A stretch of 64,000 bases of DNA from Diprion similis (GCF_021155765.1 NC_060110.1:6509501-6573500); one strand, 5' to 3'; numbered from the stretch's first letter, positions 23,249 to 38,025 are shown. Notes: a model not told the origin generated them from the sequence alone. Numbers and translations are program-made.

Positions 23249-26200
23249 ATGGCAGCTGCAACAAAAGGTGAGCGTTATAGTTTTACCCTGATTTTCGCCA
23301 ACTATACGACGCGCTTAGAGAACGAAATTATTCTCTCGCTCTCTCTCGCTCTCTCTTCTTCCGGAGCTGCATTGCAAATCCGTTGCCTCCGTTCTGGCCT
23401 TAAGCCAGAAAGAACGAAATCTGCAACAGCAGGTTCTCGCTTGCTCTTGCCCGATCACCGTTGTGTCTGTAATGATTCCAGAAGGCGGATGCTGTTCTGG
23501 ACCCGGGTACAAAAGCCCCTTGGCAGCCATGCTTGAGGGACCTAGAGAAGAGATCATCTACGTCGTCTGCATCCAGCCTGACCCCACGAAACCCGATGTT
23601 CTTGCGACCGTCGACGTGGACCCGAAGAGCTCAACGTACTCTCAGGTTCACCGGTTTATCTCTTCTTATTCGGTTGATTCCTTGCGAAATCGTATCGAGC
23701 TATAGTCAAACGCCCAGAAATTTTGTCGCAGACCCCGAATCCCCACTCTTTACTGTGTGGACGAAAATCTTCGGCTCTCGCTTTCGCATCACATAAATCA
23801 CACAATAGCTATTAACGTGCTGGTAGAAAAGACAGTTGATTGTTTAACCAGCGATAAGAATCGTGCAGCGCTGTCGCAGTGGCAAGAGTTAAAAATAAAG
23901 TCTCGGGCAAACTGCGACGTTCGGTAGAGCTACGGAAATCTAATCTACATATTGAGTAACAAACATTATCGTTGGCGCGTTCATTTATCAAAAGCATTAT
24001 ATACATCATTTCATGCCAGATTTTTACAGTGTGAGAATGTATTATTTGTGAATGATATCTGTTATGATTACCTACCGATGTGTTATCTTGTGACACTTTA
24101 TATGCCCCTCGCGTAATCGTGGGAAGCCTTACCAACTTGTGACGTGCGCATGTCTTACGCCTTTAATATCTATCACTGAACTGTTTGAGAACGATGGTGC
24201 TGTGTGCTTTTACTAAGCTGTCTTAAGGGCGAGGGGTGGGGGTGGGGGTGGGGGGGGGGGGGGTTATTACAGCTTAGTGGATCTCATCATACCGGTTCAT
24301 ATCGGTTATAGGAGTTTTTTTCAAGTAAATTAAAATACTTAGAGCAATTCGAGTTAAGGGCTTTATTGTTTATAGTTTTAGGAACATTTTGAAATTTTTT
24401 AAATTAAAATCAAAAAACAAAATGCTGACATGGTGTATATAGGCAGCGAATGACGCTGAACTCGAGGGCTTTTGCAGTTGCGCGTCTCCTGATATCACTG
24501 TCCAACTTGTGTCAGATGAAAAAATTTATTTCAATTACGAAACATTTTTGGGTTCGAGTTCCTCGTACAAATGTTGAAATTTATTATAAACAAATTTCAC
24601 TTTTTGGTAATAAAAAAAATGTTAAAAAGGTTTTCATAAAAAAAAATTGGGATTGAAATTAAAAAATCTAGCCACGAGCTCAAGTCGGTAAACAAGATTC
24701 AAAGATTGTGTCAAAATTTCAGGTCGATCGAATACAAATTGCTCAATACAATGATCGTTCGCTACTTATATGCGCCATGCCGCCATTTTTTTATTAATTT
24801 CAACGAAAAAATTCTGAAGTATTCTTGAAACTATAAATAATAAAACCCTCAAGCTCAAATTGCTCCCAATGTTTTCATTTTCTTTAAAAAAGAAAACTCC
24901 TAAAAGTAGGTTTGATTTTAGACCATTCTGCTACTTGTACGATCCTAATCGCGATAACTTATTGCGCAAACCTGACCTCCCTTATGCTCTGTTCATAGCT
25001 CACTGCTTTGTTGTTTGCATTCTATGGAAAAATGACAATCACGAGATTATAAATTTCATAGATAATCCACAAACTCCGAATGCCGAATGTTGGGGACGAG
25101 CTCCATCACTCAGGATGGAACATTTGCAGCAGCTGTTACGACTCGCCGAAGAAACGGGACACTATGGTTCTTCCCAGCCTAGTTTCGGACCGCGTCTACT
25201 TTGTCGACCTCTCCGAGGAGAGAAACCCGAAGATCAAGAAGGTCACACCTTGCTGAAATCAATGACCGTTATTACCGATCTCTTGCCTTTGATCATAAAT
25301 GGAATGCTCTGTTCCACCTTAGATCTTGGAGCCAGAAGAGATGCACAAATGGGGTCTGGCCACTCCACATACCTCCCACTGCTCGCCAACGGGTGAAATC
25401 ATCATTTCCACGATGGGAAAGCCTAACGGTGATGCCCTGGGCTCGTTCCTGACGATCGACAGCAACACTCTAGAGACGACTGGCGCTTGGACAAAAGACG
25501 AGGCTGCCTTCGGATACGATTTCTGGTACCAGCCTTATCATGACGTCTTGGTAGCCAGCGAGTGGGGAGTGCCGAGAACCTTCAAGAAGGGTTTTGCACC
25601 TGGTCACGTCACGGCAGGTAAGATCTGAGTGGTTCTGAACTCGAGAAATCCTCATTTGTCCGATACGTCATTTCAGAAACTTACGGAAAAAGTTTGAACA
25701 TCTACTCGTGGACGGAGCGGAAACTTTTGCAAACCCTAGACCTTGGCGAGGAAGGCTTCGCCCCACTGGAGACGCGGTTCTTGCACGACCCAACCTCGGC
25801 CGAAGGCTTCGTAGGGTGTGCAATACACTCGAACGTCTTCCGGTTCTTCAAGAAATCTGGAGGCGAATGGACTGCTGAGAAGGTCATCAGCATTCCGGCG
25901 AAGAAGGTGGAGGGCTGGATAGCGCCGTACATGGAAGGTGACTTAATTCTCCGAATTATTTTTCTTTTTCACTAACCGTATAAATATTTCTTGATCAGCA
26001 ATGTGTCAAAATGTAAGGTAACAGGCGTGAAAATCCAACTCCCAGTTTTATTTCAATTAGTCACTCGACCGTTCCAGGCATGATCACAGACATCATACTC
26101 AGTCTTGACGACAAGTATTTGTACCTGACGAATTGGCTTCACGGTGACGTTCGGCAGTATGACATCACCGATACTCGCAATCCAAAACTGACCGGTAGGA

Positions 26201-26960
26201 TTTATCTCGGAGGAAGTATTCTTTCCGATGGAAAAGTTCGCGTCGTGGACGATAAGGAGCTGGACAAGCAGCCTGAACCCGTCTTCGTCAAGGGACGCCG
26301 ACTTCACGGATCTCCCCAGATGATCCAGCTCAGTCTCGATGGCCGTCGCCTCTACGTCACCACGTCCTTATTCTCACCCTGGGACAAACAGTTCTACCCT
26401 GAACAAGTCAAGTATGTGAAAGATTTTGGAAGCCTGTACTATCCAGGAGAACTATTCTTAAAATTATGGTCTGTGAAACTTATTTATGGTGGCTCTTTTC
26501 AGACACGGATCTACTATGGTGAAACTCGATGTCGATATTCAGAACGGAGGCATGACGCTGGATAAAGATTTTCTCGTAGACTTTGGAGCCGACAAGGACG
26601 AAATTCTATTGGCTCACGAGATGAGGTTTGTGTTCGAATAATAATAGTTAAAGTAATAAGGCTTCGTGGGGAATTAAGGGGCCATAATTTGCAAATTTCA
26701 CTTTCTTTCTATCATTGGTACAGTAGTTGAACTGCTTGTTGAATTTTAAGAAGAAATAGTGGCGAAACGATAAGATATATTTGTTGGGTTGAAACCCATA
26801 AATGACCGAAATTTCAATAGCCAGACAATCGAGTTTGGTAAACGTTTTAAATGTTACTTGGTACTTTTTCCGCCATTGACATCATGAGTTTAATAATGAC
26901 GAAAATTATAGATACCCAGGCGGAGATTGCACTTCGGACATCTGGCTTCCGGAGAAATGA
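23249..26960 (+). CDS. SELENBP1: Selenium-binding protein 1 / methanethiol oxidase homologue (8 exons)
   Basis: Predicted exons are 23249-23267, 23482-23645, 25062-25241, 25323-25617, 25677-25937, 26078-26411, 26503-26625 and 26912-26960, giving 474 residues against 472 in human SELENBP1. Near full-length family match, in order: [64 protein letters not shown] (137-141), [65 protein letters not shown] and the C-terminal [11 protein letters not shown]. The conserved C83-x-x-C86 pair and His pairs at 76-77 and 137/140 are present. The vertebrate enzyme is a cytosolic beta-propeller that oxidises methanethiol to formaldehyde, hydrogen sulfide and hydrogen peroxide, and also binds selenium. The donors after exons 2 and 3 (CAG|GTTCAC, AAG|GTCACA) are weak but required by the protein match. 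Exon 1 codes only six residues. Confidence 0.92.
24233..24263. repeat. G-rich tract in SELENBP1 intron 2
   Basis: Runs of 4, 5, 5 and 14 G are separated by single T bases. This fits the four-run pattern of a G-quadruplex. It is also a typical place for sequencing or assembly length errors. Confidence 0.85.
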
Positions 26961-27100
26961 GAGGATGATCACATTATGTAAAAAACTGACTTGAATTTAA
27001 TCGATGCGAGTAACCGAGGAGATTCACAAAGCAATCAATGGGACCGAATTAATCTGCGTGATGATATTTTATACTGTATTTTACTATGAAGAAGAGATGA

Positions 27101-27106
27101 AATAAA
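27101..27106 (+). terminator. Polyadenylation signal of SELENBP1 homologue
   Basis: AATAAA lies about 140 bp after the stop codon at 26958-26960. Confidence 0.6.
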
Positions 27107-30100
27107 TATTAATCTTTGAAAAGGGATATTGTTCAAGAAAGCTAAATGACTTTATATTGACAAGTCACCTAATTCAATCAGAATTGATATTCTCCTCGTG
27201 TAAAAGTTCCTGATTAACAGAAATTAGTAATGAATGATCCCAATTTGTAATAGCTTCGAACCTGAGTCGTGGGTTCATTTGATTAGTCTGACTAATGTGA
27301 CGAGCTATTGAGGTAAGCAGAGGCTTTGTCTGCGATATCCGGTCGCCAGTCCGTTTGACGAGTGTCTGAATATCATAGCTACACATCCAACAATAGCCGG
27401 AAGTTAGTGAAAGTAACCGATGAAGTAGCCAGATAATTATGTGTGTGTACGGTATTTTATGTACGTTTGTACACTCCATTGTCTCGAAAAGTACATCTTC
27501 CGCTGGCGCACGTTCCACCAATGATATGAACCCGAAGTTATTGATAGTCCCACATGTGTGTGTGTGTGTGTACGCCTCTTCTTCTTGCAGGTATATACTT
27601 AATTCACTTCGAGGTTGAGTAATGCGTTAAACGAGCCGAAAAATAAATTTCTGTCGGTCGAGCCGACGTCTGTTTTGTGATTCACGAGGACTTGAATAAT
27701 TAAGTAATTACTTGCAAAGTTGAAAAGAATTGTAGTTCTATTGGTGGTGAATTCTAGTCAATTATAATGGACTCTTTGCATAATTGTGGAGCCGAATACA
27801 CTTCAAATATTCGTCAATGCGACTCAATGTCAAGCATGAAGTGAATTCTCAAAATTATTTACATTAAAATCATAAGTTTGATCCGTAAATGACGGTAATA
27901 TTAGTTATACAGGAATTCAAAAGACGTCAGTAAGACGCTGGCTATAAGTTGTTTGAAAAATATTATATATAAGAGATTCCGTAGTGGTTTTTCTTTCGAA
28001 AAACCAAAGAATAAAAAATTTACCAAAAACGGTTATGGAGCAGTGAAAAAAGAAGAGAAACGGCAAACGATTTAATGGAGAGTGTAATCTGGCTCTAATT
28101 CTCTTGTTTGTTTATTCACGAGGGGTCGAGAAGTGGGGTGAAACTGCAGCTGCTGAGAACTTTTTCTCAAGCTCCCTGCAGGGTCAAATAATGGTAAATA
28201 TAAGTCGCATCTTTGTTGTTTTGTTCGTTGACCATATCAGCGTGTGGTCCAGCCAGGCGTATCATGAGCTTACTGGAAGTCTGAACTCTAAACCCTACAA
28301 ACTAATGGTAAGTAGAGTTTAACGAATTTAAACTGCCCGCTTCAGTCCTGTAGCTCCCTGCAGACACGCTTGACAGATCCATTTTAAGAAATCGGGCCAC
28401 TGAATACAACAAACTCATTGTTCTCAGCCGTTTCATCAGTGCTGGGAATCTCGACGGTGAATTAGGTCTGAATATTCGTTGCCCTACATGTTCGAGGATT
28501 CCGCAATTTCTAAAAAAATCCAGATTTTGAATATCTAACAATAGTAAATTTTTCTTTTTTTGCAAATAAATTTTCGGTCAAATTTTCCACACGTTCCTCC
28601 GAATTTGTTTCTGACTTTTTCTAAAGTTATCCATCGATATTATTCACGGTTAAGTTGGACTTCACTGTATATCTTTTCAAAAAATCGTCATTTTTGGTAA
28701 ATTTTCTTAGTATTCCATGGCTTGTTCTCAGATTCTTTCTTTCATTTTTTGCCGCTCAAAATTTGACCCGAAGACCTGTACAATCGATTACCTTGAGATG
28801 CACTCTGCTTCAGACAGCAACTTGTTATCCCTGTTTGTGAACAAAATAATCTTATACTCCCCGAGTAGCAATTCATCTTCCAGCGCTTAGCGATACAAAC
28901 CAAATGGTTGTTCATCGCTGCTCTTATACCGTTTTGCAGCTAGTAAGATCAATTATACCGCATTTATCTACGGGGGACAGGGACAGTTATTATCAGCCTC
29001 TCGAAGCTTAATTGGACGTCATCATTTTGTCTTTGAACCTGTTTTGTTTCTTCTTCATTTTTATCGATGTTTTTTACTGCTGTTTTTAAGTGGAATCGTT
29101 GAACCACTTACGATTAGAGTGAAGCCCAGGTTCTGTATACGACAATTGTGAAAAATAATGTACAGAATTTCCTTTGGATTTCGTACCGCTAATTCGACTG
29201 GTGCATAAGACACAAGCGTTGACAAGATTGCTAGCAATCACAGATCAAACAAGCGGCAGCTGGCAAACGTGGGAACTTTTTCACTATTCACTGTCAGTGC
29301 TTTATGTATAACCATTCTTTTCTCATATACACTTCACACATGCCTAGAAGGCAGGCATTTTCCGGATCTCCTACAGCTGGGACACATGTTGCAGTGACGC
29401 AGCAGAACCCGGTTTTCCATCCCGCAATTCACTCCGGTCAAAAACTGATGATGCCAACGCCTTGATCGTGGATTGATCCATTGCCAAATTGCCACTTGGT
29501 GTGAACAAATCACGAATTCGACACGGCATGACTCGCGATTCATGGTTTGATCGTAAGTCGAGACTTTTGGTAAGATGCGTAGCGATTATATTGTAGAGAA
29601 AGAAGAGGCGACAGGGTAAGCGGGAAAAACGTAAAACACAGAAAAACAGGGTTTTTACCTTTATTTTCCAATTACGAGGTGCGGATGATCCGCTTAAGGG
29701 ACTAATATAAGATGAGTTTAAGTAATGACAAGAAAACACATTTAGTAACGTCAGTGCTGAGCTTACGGCCAAGTATTGCCTGAGTGAAATTATTTGAATC
29801 CGTCAAAACAATCACTGAGGTGAATTCTGAATGTTCAAGATTTATGATGCTCATTTCAGTTTGCTTGTCGTTAGTATAATCGATGAAAGTTGCGTGAAAT
29901 TAAGCAAATTATCATTGTTCGGAAAAACGACTGGGGTATGGCAACGCTCTAATTTAATTCTCTGTCTTCAAAAATCTGATGTCAACCGTCAGAGACACCA
30001 GCGTATTGCAAAAATTTCTGATATCAGTGACGGAATTATTCTTTCTCTAGTTTGATAAAAAACCGTCCTTTCCTCAGCTGCAGAATGGTGAAAACCTTCG

Positions 30101-33100
30101 TAAAGTCTCCGTTGCCGCATTGGAGCATAACAATAAAAGGCAAAAAACCAAGGTGAAAATTGAAAGGTGTGCAGGGGTTCGACCCTGGGTAAACGGCACG
30201 CGATCCGAAGCACGTATGTATGCATATACAATACAGCCGTTACACCAACTATCATCATCATTATCATCAGTGGATAGAGATAAGGAATAGTCAATTGGTT
30301 TTAGAGTGTTCTTTGCATCCGTACAAAAACATGAGGCATCCTACCGTGGATCGGAGAAATTCGAAAAAATCGTTAAATTTTGAGAACGAAAAAGTGTGTT
30401 GCCGAAGGTCTTATTGGGGCAAACAAAAAATTTATGCGAACTTTCTTGTGCAGTAAACGGAAATACTTGAGTCCTTTTTACGAAGATACTATGTAACGAC
30501 TTGTTGCGATTACGCAATCAGATCTATCCACTAGTCGTAAAATCATTTTGTAAAGGTTGAAATATGATTGTTTAATTGTTGTAATTAAATACAATTATTG
30601 TTTTAATGTAATTTATGTAACTTGAATTCAGTCGAACGTCTGCTGTTGTTAATGTCAAGTTCATACAATGGCATTTGATCACGAATGATTAGGTTGTGTT
30701 GTTCTAACAAAATTAGTGTCCGAAGTTCATCTTTTTCCTGCAGGAGATTATTTTCGAGGTGTCATAAATACTATATTTTCCCAGCTAAATTAAATATTTT
30801 GTATACCGTATCGATGTAACGTAAGTATTACTCAATTTCAGTAACTGATCATCGATTTTCCCGATTTCCGAAATTTAACTACATCAACATTTTCACCAAA
30901 TAGATTTAGTAAACTGTATAAAACAATTTCTTGAATCTACCATAGACTGCTTCAGTATTTTCGCAACACCATAACCCAACTGTTATTCCATTAATTTTGT
31001 CAAATTAAAATCAAGAAATCATGAATAGATAATTTGATTACTTTTTTGAAATAAAAAAAAATCCCCAAAATTTGGCGACACAATTGATTTTCTCAATAAA
31101 AAAGGAAAAACTTTTCTCCAACTGAAGCGCATAGAAAAAAAAAAGAACAAATACGCAATCGCACGGCGTAACAGACATGCACGAAGAGGACACAGTAGGA
31201 CATCCACGTAATAACAGCATTTGCGCGTAGAATCCAGGAAATTAGCATATGCGATGCGCACATCATTTCAGAGAGGCCGATGTGCGCATGAACCGCGGGC
31301 ATTTGAATCCAGCCGAGTTTCTGTTGGTGCTACGAGCACGCAGAAGGCATTGTTGACGTCTGCTGCCTCCTAGCGGTACTTTCCTCGCCCGGTCGTTTCG
31401 GAGTTGAAGAGGAGGCTGTCGCCGAGCGGAACACAGTTTAGAGCCATCGCTCACCGATGCATGGTCAAGGTGTAGTCGGCGTCGAAGCACCGGCTAGCTA
31501 ATCACTCTCGTACACCAATCACTGCAGGTCCGCCTTACTCCGTTCTCCCATTTTCACCTCTGTCCAATATTTCCGAACCCTTTTTAATTCAGACGTTCAA
31601 AATTTCCGACCTAATTTTGTCCCGACTGAATTCTAGATATTGTATACTTCGATCCAGAATTATGTAAACCCGTGCCTGGTCAGCGTGCGTTTCTGCGAGT
31701 GTGTGTTTTTATACGAAATAATAGTCCAATAAACAAGTGGATGCAACGTTTATACCTGTAACTTGATTAATAAACCTGAATAATAATAATAATAATAACA
31801 ATGTCATTGTGAATAAAATCGAGCAAATATTATGTGAATGGTAGTGAAGAATTTCGAATGAAATGACACACTTATAGACCATTCGATGGAATAATGTAAT
31901 ATCGCAGGATTGGACGTAGATCACAAATTCAATGATTCGTTGTGACCAAATCGCGAGATGACGTTTGGCCAATGTTTTAATACATCGTCCCACAGTGTAA
32001 TTAGCGTGTGCAATCGTCCTGCGAATACGCGATCGTAACGTGAGTGCCTTTCGGAATCGGATATAAATCGCAAGCGAAGAAAGAAAAGAATATCCTGCAA
32101 GCGAAGAGGAACCATTGGAGTAATAACAGACGAAAAAAAAAAAAACACACTGCAGGTGAATGGTCATACTTTTTCCTTTCCTTATTTGTAAAGCCTTTTT
32201 CACCTCGTTGTATGCCTGGGCCCGTATGAACGATAACGAGTGCGCGCAATTGCAGCACTCATATTATACATGAATACCGTTCCGTTGTGTAATAGGAGAA
32301 AATTATTCCCGTATATCTAGTTAACCGCGATTTCTCCGTGGGGGATGCGTTGTAGTGTTGCGGTTCACCTGTTCGTCGCATCTGATCACCTGCGCTGATT
32401 TCGCGGCATTTCTGTCTCTTCGCAATTTTTGAATTCTCAAATTTCTTATCACGGCAGTGAAGGAAAACCGATGAGATTGACGAGACTAAGAAGAGCAGTA
32501 AAAAAAGTTGGTCATCTGAGCAAGCAAACATTGTCAGCAAGCACAATCAAAGTCGTCCAATTTGTTGTGACAATACATATCGTGGCCAGCATGCGCCTCT
32601 GCTCCCCTTGGCACCATGGCCGAAGGTGGCAGCGCAAGCGCAATATGGCCAGTCGATACGGCCACCAAGTAGAGACCGTGCAGAGTCTTCCATCCAGTCG
32701 TCTACCTGCCCGTTTGAAATTTAATTAGAATTTCACACTCGAATTATAAGCCTCGGGTAGGTATCAACGGTACACGAGGATTACGTTTTGCTCGGCTGGT
32801 GTGGGGCCCAGTTTACACCTTCGCGTGTAAAGCAAAAGCAAAAGAGTATTGTAGTCTGCAGGAGTTCGTTACAGAACAAGCGAAAAACTCTGAAATGAAT
32901 GCAAAAACAAGCGTCTGTCGCTTTTGCTCCACTGATAATAACTGCCCGAGCAGATTATTATCGGTGATCAGATAAAGATTTTCTCATTTTCAACACCCGC
33001 AGAATCGGCCTGCGGTAGGATTGCGCGGCAAGTGCAGCACGTGTTATACTCAAAAACCACGACATTCGGAGAACAAATTTTTATCAGGCTCAGAAACGGC

Positions 33101-33109
33101 GACGATCAG
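27107..33109. other. Gene-free stretch
   Basis: No open frame here shows a domain or a splice-supported coding pattern. Small features seen are a (TG)8 microsatellite at 27555-27570, an AAT-rich run near 31780-31797 and an A-rich run near 32135. The segments near 31260-31540 and 32580-32700 are GC-richer than their surroundings and may include untranslated exons or regulatory DNA, but nothing specific can be assigned. Confidence 0.4.
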
Positions 33110-33600
33110 GCTTGCCTTACGGCCTGATCAGGTACACATCGGGCTGCCTGATCAGAGCCTGGCTAAAAATATAACGAGTTCATGTACGATGTTCAGACCC
33201 TAATCAGGCGTTGATTAAAAATGGATCTGGGCCTCATCAGGCGGTTATCAGGGCAGCTTAAGGCACTACTTGATCAGATTCGGGCAATGATTGTTCCAGC
33301 AAGGACTTCCGTGACGCCTGGTGGCTGCTCGCGATACTTGCAGTGTGTCAGGTTTCGTCAGGGCCAGATCAGGTGAACCGTAGTAAAGTTTGCCTGACCT
33401 AAGCCTGCTCAGGGCCAGATCAGGCATGCCCTACTCAGACATGTCTGATACTTAATTAACCTGATCAGGGCCATATCAGGCACACCTCAATAACGGATGC
33501 TCGATGACGACCTGACGAGAGATACGTCAGGTGTGCCTTAATGAGGCACGCCTGATTTCAACCTGATCAGGGCCTGCTGTGAAGTCAGGTTGGTCTGATA
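33110..33600. repeat. Cluster of TGATCAG palindromic repeats
   Basis: The palindrome TGATCAG occurs at 33125, 33149, 33271, 33462 and 33564, usually as CCTGATCAGG or GCCTGATCAGGGCC. Near variants (CAGATCAGG, TAATCAGGC, CATCAGGCGG, ATATCAGGC, CGTCAGG) fill the gaps in both orientations, so most of the 490 bp is built from one short motif. There is no open frame or terminal repeat that would mark a known transposon. Confidence 0.7.
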
Positions 33601-36600
33601 AAATTTCTACTCGGGATGTTCGCGTTTACACACTTTCTGCTTGTTTAATTCTACTTCTTCTCGCTTAAACGGAACGAGATGGCATCGCGGTTCGAAGTAT
33701 TTACTCTACGACGATATGGGTTTTCGGGGGCGGTTTATCACGCTCGAAATCGAACCGTCGAATCCGTACGACTTTCATCGGCCAGGTGCAAAGACCCGCC
33801 CGATCGATGCACGAATATTGGATCTGTCAGCGTTTTTCTACGGCACGCGTGTCTTTTCGAACTCACAATCAATCTAGAAGGATAATAAAGGAGGAATTTC
33901 GAATAAGCTTCCTTACTACCAACTCACATGAGTCTACTGGTTAAGATTCAAGATCGTTGAATAAATTTCAGAAAAGCATTGCACAGATATGAAGATGAAC
34001 AGATAGACTTGAATTAGTCGTCGTTCGGAGCTCCGATTTTTTCAGCTCCTTATTCCTCAGCAGAATCCTGCGGGTCAGTGCTCTCGCTTGTGCAGCGGAG
34101 ACGTTCATCAGTTAAGACTGGCTTTCGTTTTAGCCCCCAATTTAGAACCGAATTGAATAAACGGAACGGTACAGTTGCACGTGCGGTGCGTGTTCCTCAT
34201 TGTTGCTGTGCCTATAACCAGCTGACGTGTATTATTGTTGGGAAGAAATCTTTCCCGGGTTTTTGAGTGCGTTGTAGAAGCGTACAGACATCCGTTAAAT
34301 GTGCCCTGTGCATGTACAACTGCGCAAAGAGGACACGACGCGACAGCTGGCCTATGTTTTCAATCCATTATGCTTGTTACGGACGAAGCTCCAATTCCAA
34401 GTCTTGAAGGATTGAATGATCCTTGGATCGCAAATAAAGATGATGATGATGATGGCTCTAATCGTGGTCAGCCAGAACTTAGGATCAATCATGACTCGAA
34501 TTCCGGAGGATGAACTCAACTAAATTGGAAGTCCGATCGCGGTTTGCTTGAAGGTAATGAGAGCCTGAACCATCGACTGCGAATAACCGTCGTATGAAAA
34601 CTGGGTGGAATGTTGTAATTGTGCATCGAACAAAGTGAGTCGCAATTATTTGACTCTACCGTTACGTTATTAGCTGGTGGTAGCTAATTCGCAGCATGCT
34701 GGCACTCATCTTCACCGTTGCATGCAGTCCTCTTATCGTCGGTACGCGTCTTTTCTTCTCTCCATTCATTGTCGGCCTTAGAGACAATGCTCTGCAACAA
34801 CAGATAAGAAGCGAAAATAGCCGCCCGACTATCTACTGGACGATTGATTCAAAACCTCAACAATAGTGAACTTTGAATGTATTATTTCTTTGTATAGTAG
34901 ACAAAAATAATTTGTCTACCATGAAATTACGCACTATGAAAACCGAATTTATGTATCATGCTGCAGTTTGTACTTGCAGTTATTGTGTCCTTTTATCGCG
35001 TTGTGTCTGGGCTTCGTGCCGTGCGATCGCCACGGGTAATTGAACGCTTCGTCATCAACGCGTTGGAAACCTTGTTATTGATTCAGGTGCCTGCATCATG
35101 CGTTAGGAAAATACGCGACCTGCATCACGGCGTCACTGTAGACCGCAGGTGTTGTGATAAGATTGCACCGCGTTATCTGCCCTTCGGTGAATTACAACCT
35201 CGAAAAATCGAATCCGGTCTACGACTTTGACCTTATCGTGTCGGTCAGGCATCGTTTAACATGAGCCACACGAATCCCGCAACGAATGAATGATACTTAA
35301 GATATTCCGCACTGTTTATCCCGAAGAAACATATTGTCTGGAAAATTACTTATAAAGTATAATGCACAGTCTTCAAGTGTATAAAATACGAGAAGAATCT
35401 CAGATGTTGAAAGTTTTCTGTCGAAAATTTCTGCGAAATCGTGAAATCTTAATCAATTAAGCTTGATCGAAAACTCTAATCATTAGGTCTTAATTAGTAA
35501 ATGAATGGTTCCACGAGATGGTAAACTTGATACTAAATTGTACACTTGTTTACAATCAGAACTCAGAACATAATAAAATTTGAGTTTTCGATCTAGCTTG
35601 ATCAACCGAATTTTGAGAAAAATTTCAGATGCCAAACTTTTAGAATCGAGTACTTATTTTTCTGTGTTAATGAGTTCACTATAAATTCTCAGGGGACTTA
35701 CCAAATTGTTCACGCAGAGTTTATTATATGGTAATGGTCAGCGTTGAAGAATCGGAAAAACCATGAATCATCCGCAATCAACTCGTCTAGTGTTTTCGGA
35801 GTATCTCTATATAAAGTCTATAACAATACGTTGTTATGAAACTTCGGTGAAATATTGCTAATTAGAGTGACTGTGACTATTTTTCAGAACTATAGAAATG
35901 CATTGAGTAGGAGTGAAAACCTCATGACCGTATCGCGACTGATAAATACTGTCTGACTGTAATGATGATGAAGAAAATTACGCGACGCGAAATATAAACG
36001 AGCTGTTGGACACAAATTAGGTACATCTATTCGACTCGAACGACGATCATTAGTCGGTGTAATACGCTAAAGTCCTGAGATAATACTATTTACAGATATA
36101 TAGATGCCGCATTCGTAATGGTAAAAAACAGTTTTGCACGATGATCATACGAATCGACGATCGACTTCGCTCTTCCAACGAAAGGCAAATTCGTTTCGTG
36201 ACAAAGATTTTACAGTCGAATTAGTAGATACCCGATGATCTTATCGGCTATCGTGCCTAATTACGATCAATCGTTTAGAAACACGGAACTTGATTCATCC
36301 TAACATCACTTTACAGAATAGTCGGGAAACGAAATAGCAATAATTTCACTTTTTTCAGAGGCAACTCAACACTGTAATTCTTATTCGAGAACATCCTGTA
36401 CCCACGTGTGTCGTTATTACATCCTGGCTAAAAAGCACGAATTTGCGCATTGCGTAACTCTTATGTTTGTTCAGTCGAATATCTGACCGCTGTATCAGTC
36501 AACTGGCCTCTATGAAGGTTATAAAAATTAATCCGCAGTGTCTATTTATGCAAACTCGTCTCAATTTTCTACCACCCAGCACTGCGTTGTCCCGCGGAAT

Positions 36601-37993
36601 TTTTCCGCTTGGGCGATCAGTAAATTTTGTGCCTCACGGACTGCTGCTTGATCGTTCAAATAAAATGTATAAATAGTTTGCGAACCAGGGAAGTACTTTT
36701 GGTTCTACAGGTCTAATCCTTCTTGATTGGTTATACCGTTTTTTAATATCACTTAGTATCTGTGGAAAAAAGAATCAATTTTGGCATACATGTGATCTGG
36801 GGGAAAGCCAATGAAAAATGATTTATCGCCGTACTTTTTCACACCACGATATTCGGATCTCGGAAATTATAACGCTAGACTAAATACTCGACGTGAAAAT
36901 TGTAAAATATAACCATAAAAAAATTGTTCGATCATTGTTTATTAGATTTTGAATTATTCGTTAGAGTGATTGCAATATTTGAATAGGTAAAAAAACTTTG
37001 TAATATAGAAGACCAAAAGATGGATTAAAATTTCAGCGAATAGATTCTTTTTATTTTCATAAAGCGAACACACAGTCGTAGAAATAGGGTAATTTCCAAT
37101 TACGAAACGTAATCGTTATTACATATTTACAGAGTATACAAAAAAATGCAATCGATAGATTAAAATTCAAGAGGCCGTGCAAAATCGATTATCCCTGACG
37201 TGATTTACTCACTTTCAATTTCTATTTCTCATCGCGTATATTTCCGTCTGCGTCGTCTATATCAGTTTACGACTATTTTATTACTTATTGCAAACGATAA
37301 TAATCAAGTAAAATTATGCTAACAAATCTTTTCTGTCTGTATTTAAATCAATAAAACTTAAAATAACTTAGAACGAGCATTGACAATAAATTTACAAAAG
37401 AACGTTAAAAAATTAAAGCAAACAACGAAGAAGCTGAATCTCTTGCGAGTCTCAAAAGTAAAAATAAAACGAAACCAAAAAAAAAAAAAAAGAATTGAAA
37501 AAATCGTTCTAAAATGCGCAGCACACATGGCAAATATCTTTTTCCGTTAAATTTTTTGGCTGACATTCAAATGTATAGCTGCAGCCCGATGGCGCCGGTT
37601 GGCATGCGATGATTCAGGGTAAATAAAACCCGCGTCGTGTTCGCATATAAATAAAACGATCCATCGCCAATCTGGGTGGACGCGGTGCAGCATGCCGTAG
37701 AAATTTAGCGCTCTAGGTCAAGCTAGATGTAGCCGTATCTAGCTAGTCTCACCGAGTCCGTCGGGATGACGGCAAAGGTGGCATCTAACACAGGCGACAT
37801 CGCTCGTTCGCAACGATGCTAATAATACTGAACAAGAGTTGATCAGCGAGAGAAAAGTAGAAGAGACACGTACGTCAACGCTAATAACTGAATCCACACG
37901 GCGCTAAATACTCGACTAAATACCGAGTCTAGCCAGAGGCCAAGCCTTCCAGTCTTAGCGCCGCTCAGAAATAGGAGAAGTTCTTTTACATGC

Positions 37994-38025
<32 letters not shown>

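Noticed and set aside
30150-30200. GGTTCGACCC resembling a tRNA B box
   Set aside because: The surrounding bases do not form a T stem of five pairs, and no acceptor or anticodon stem is visible.
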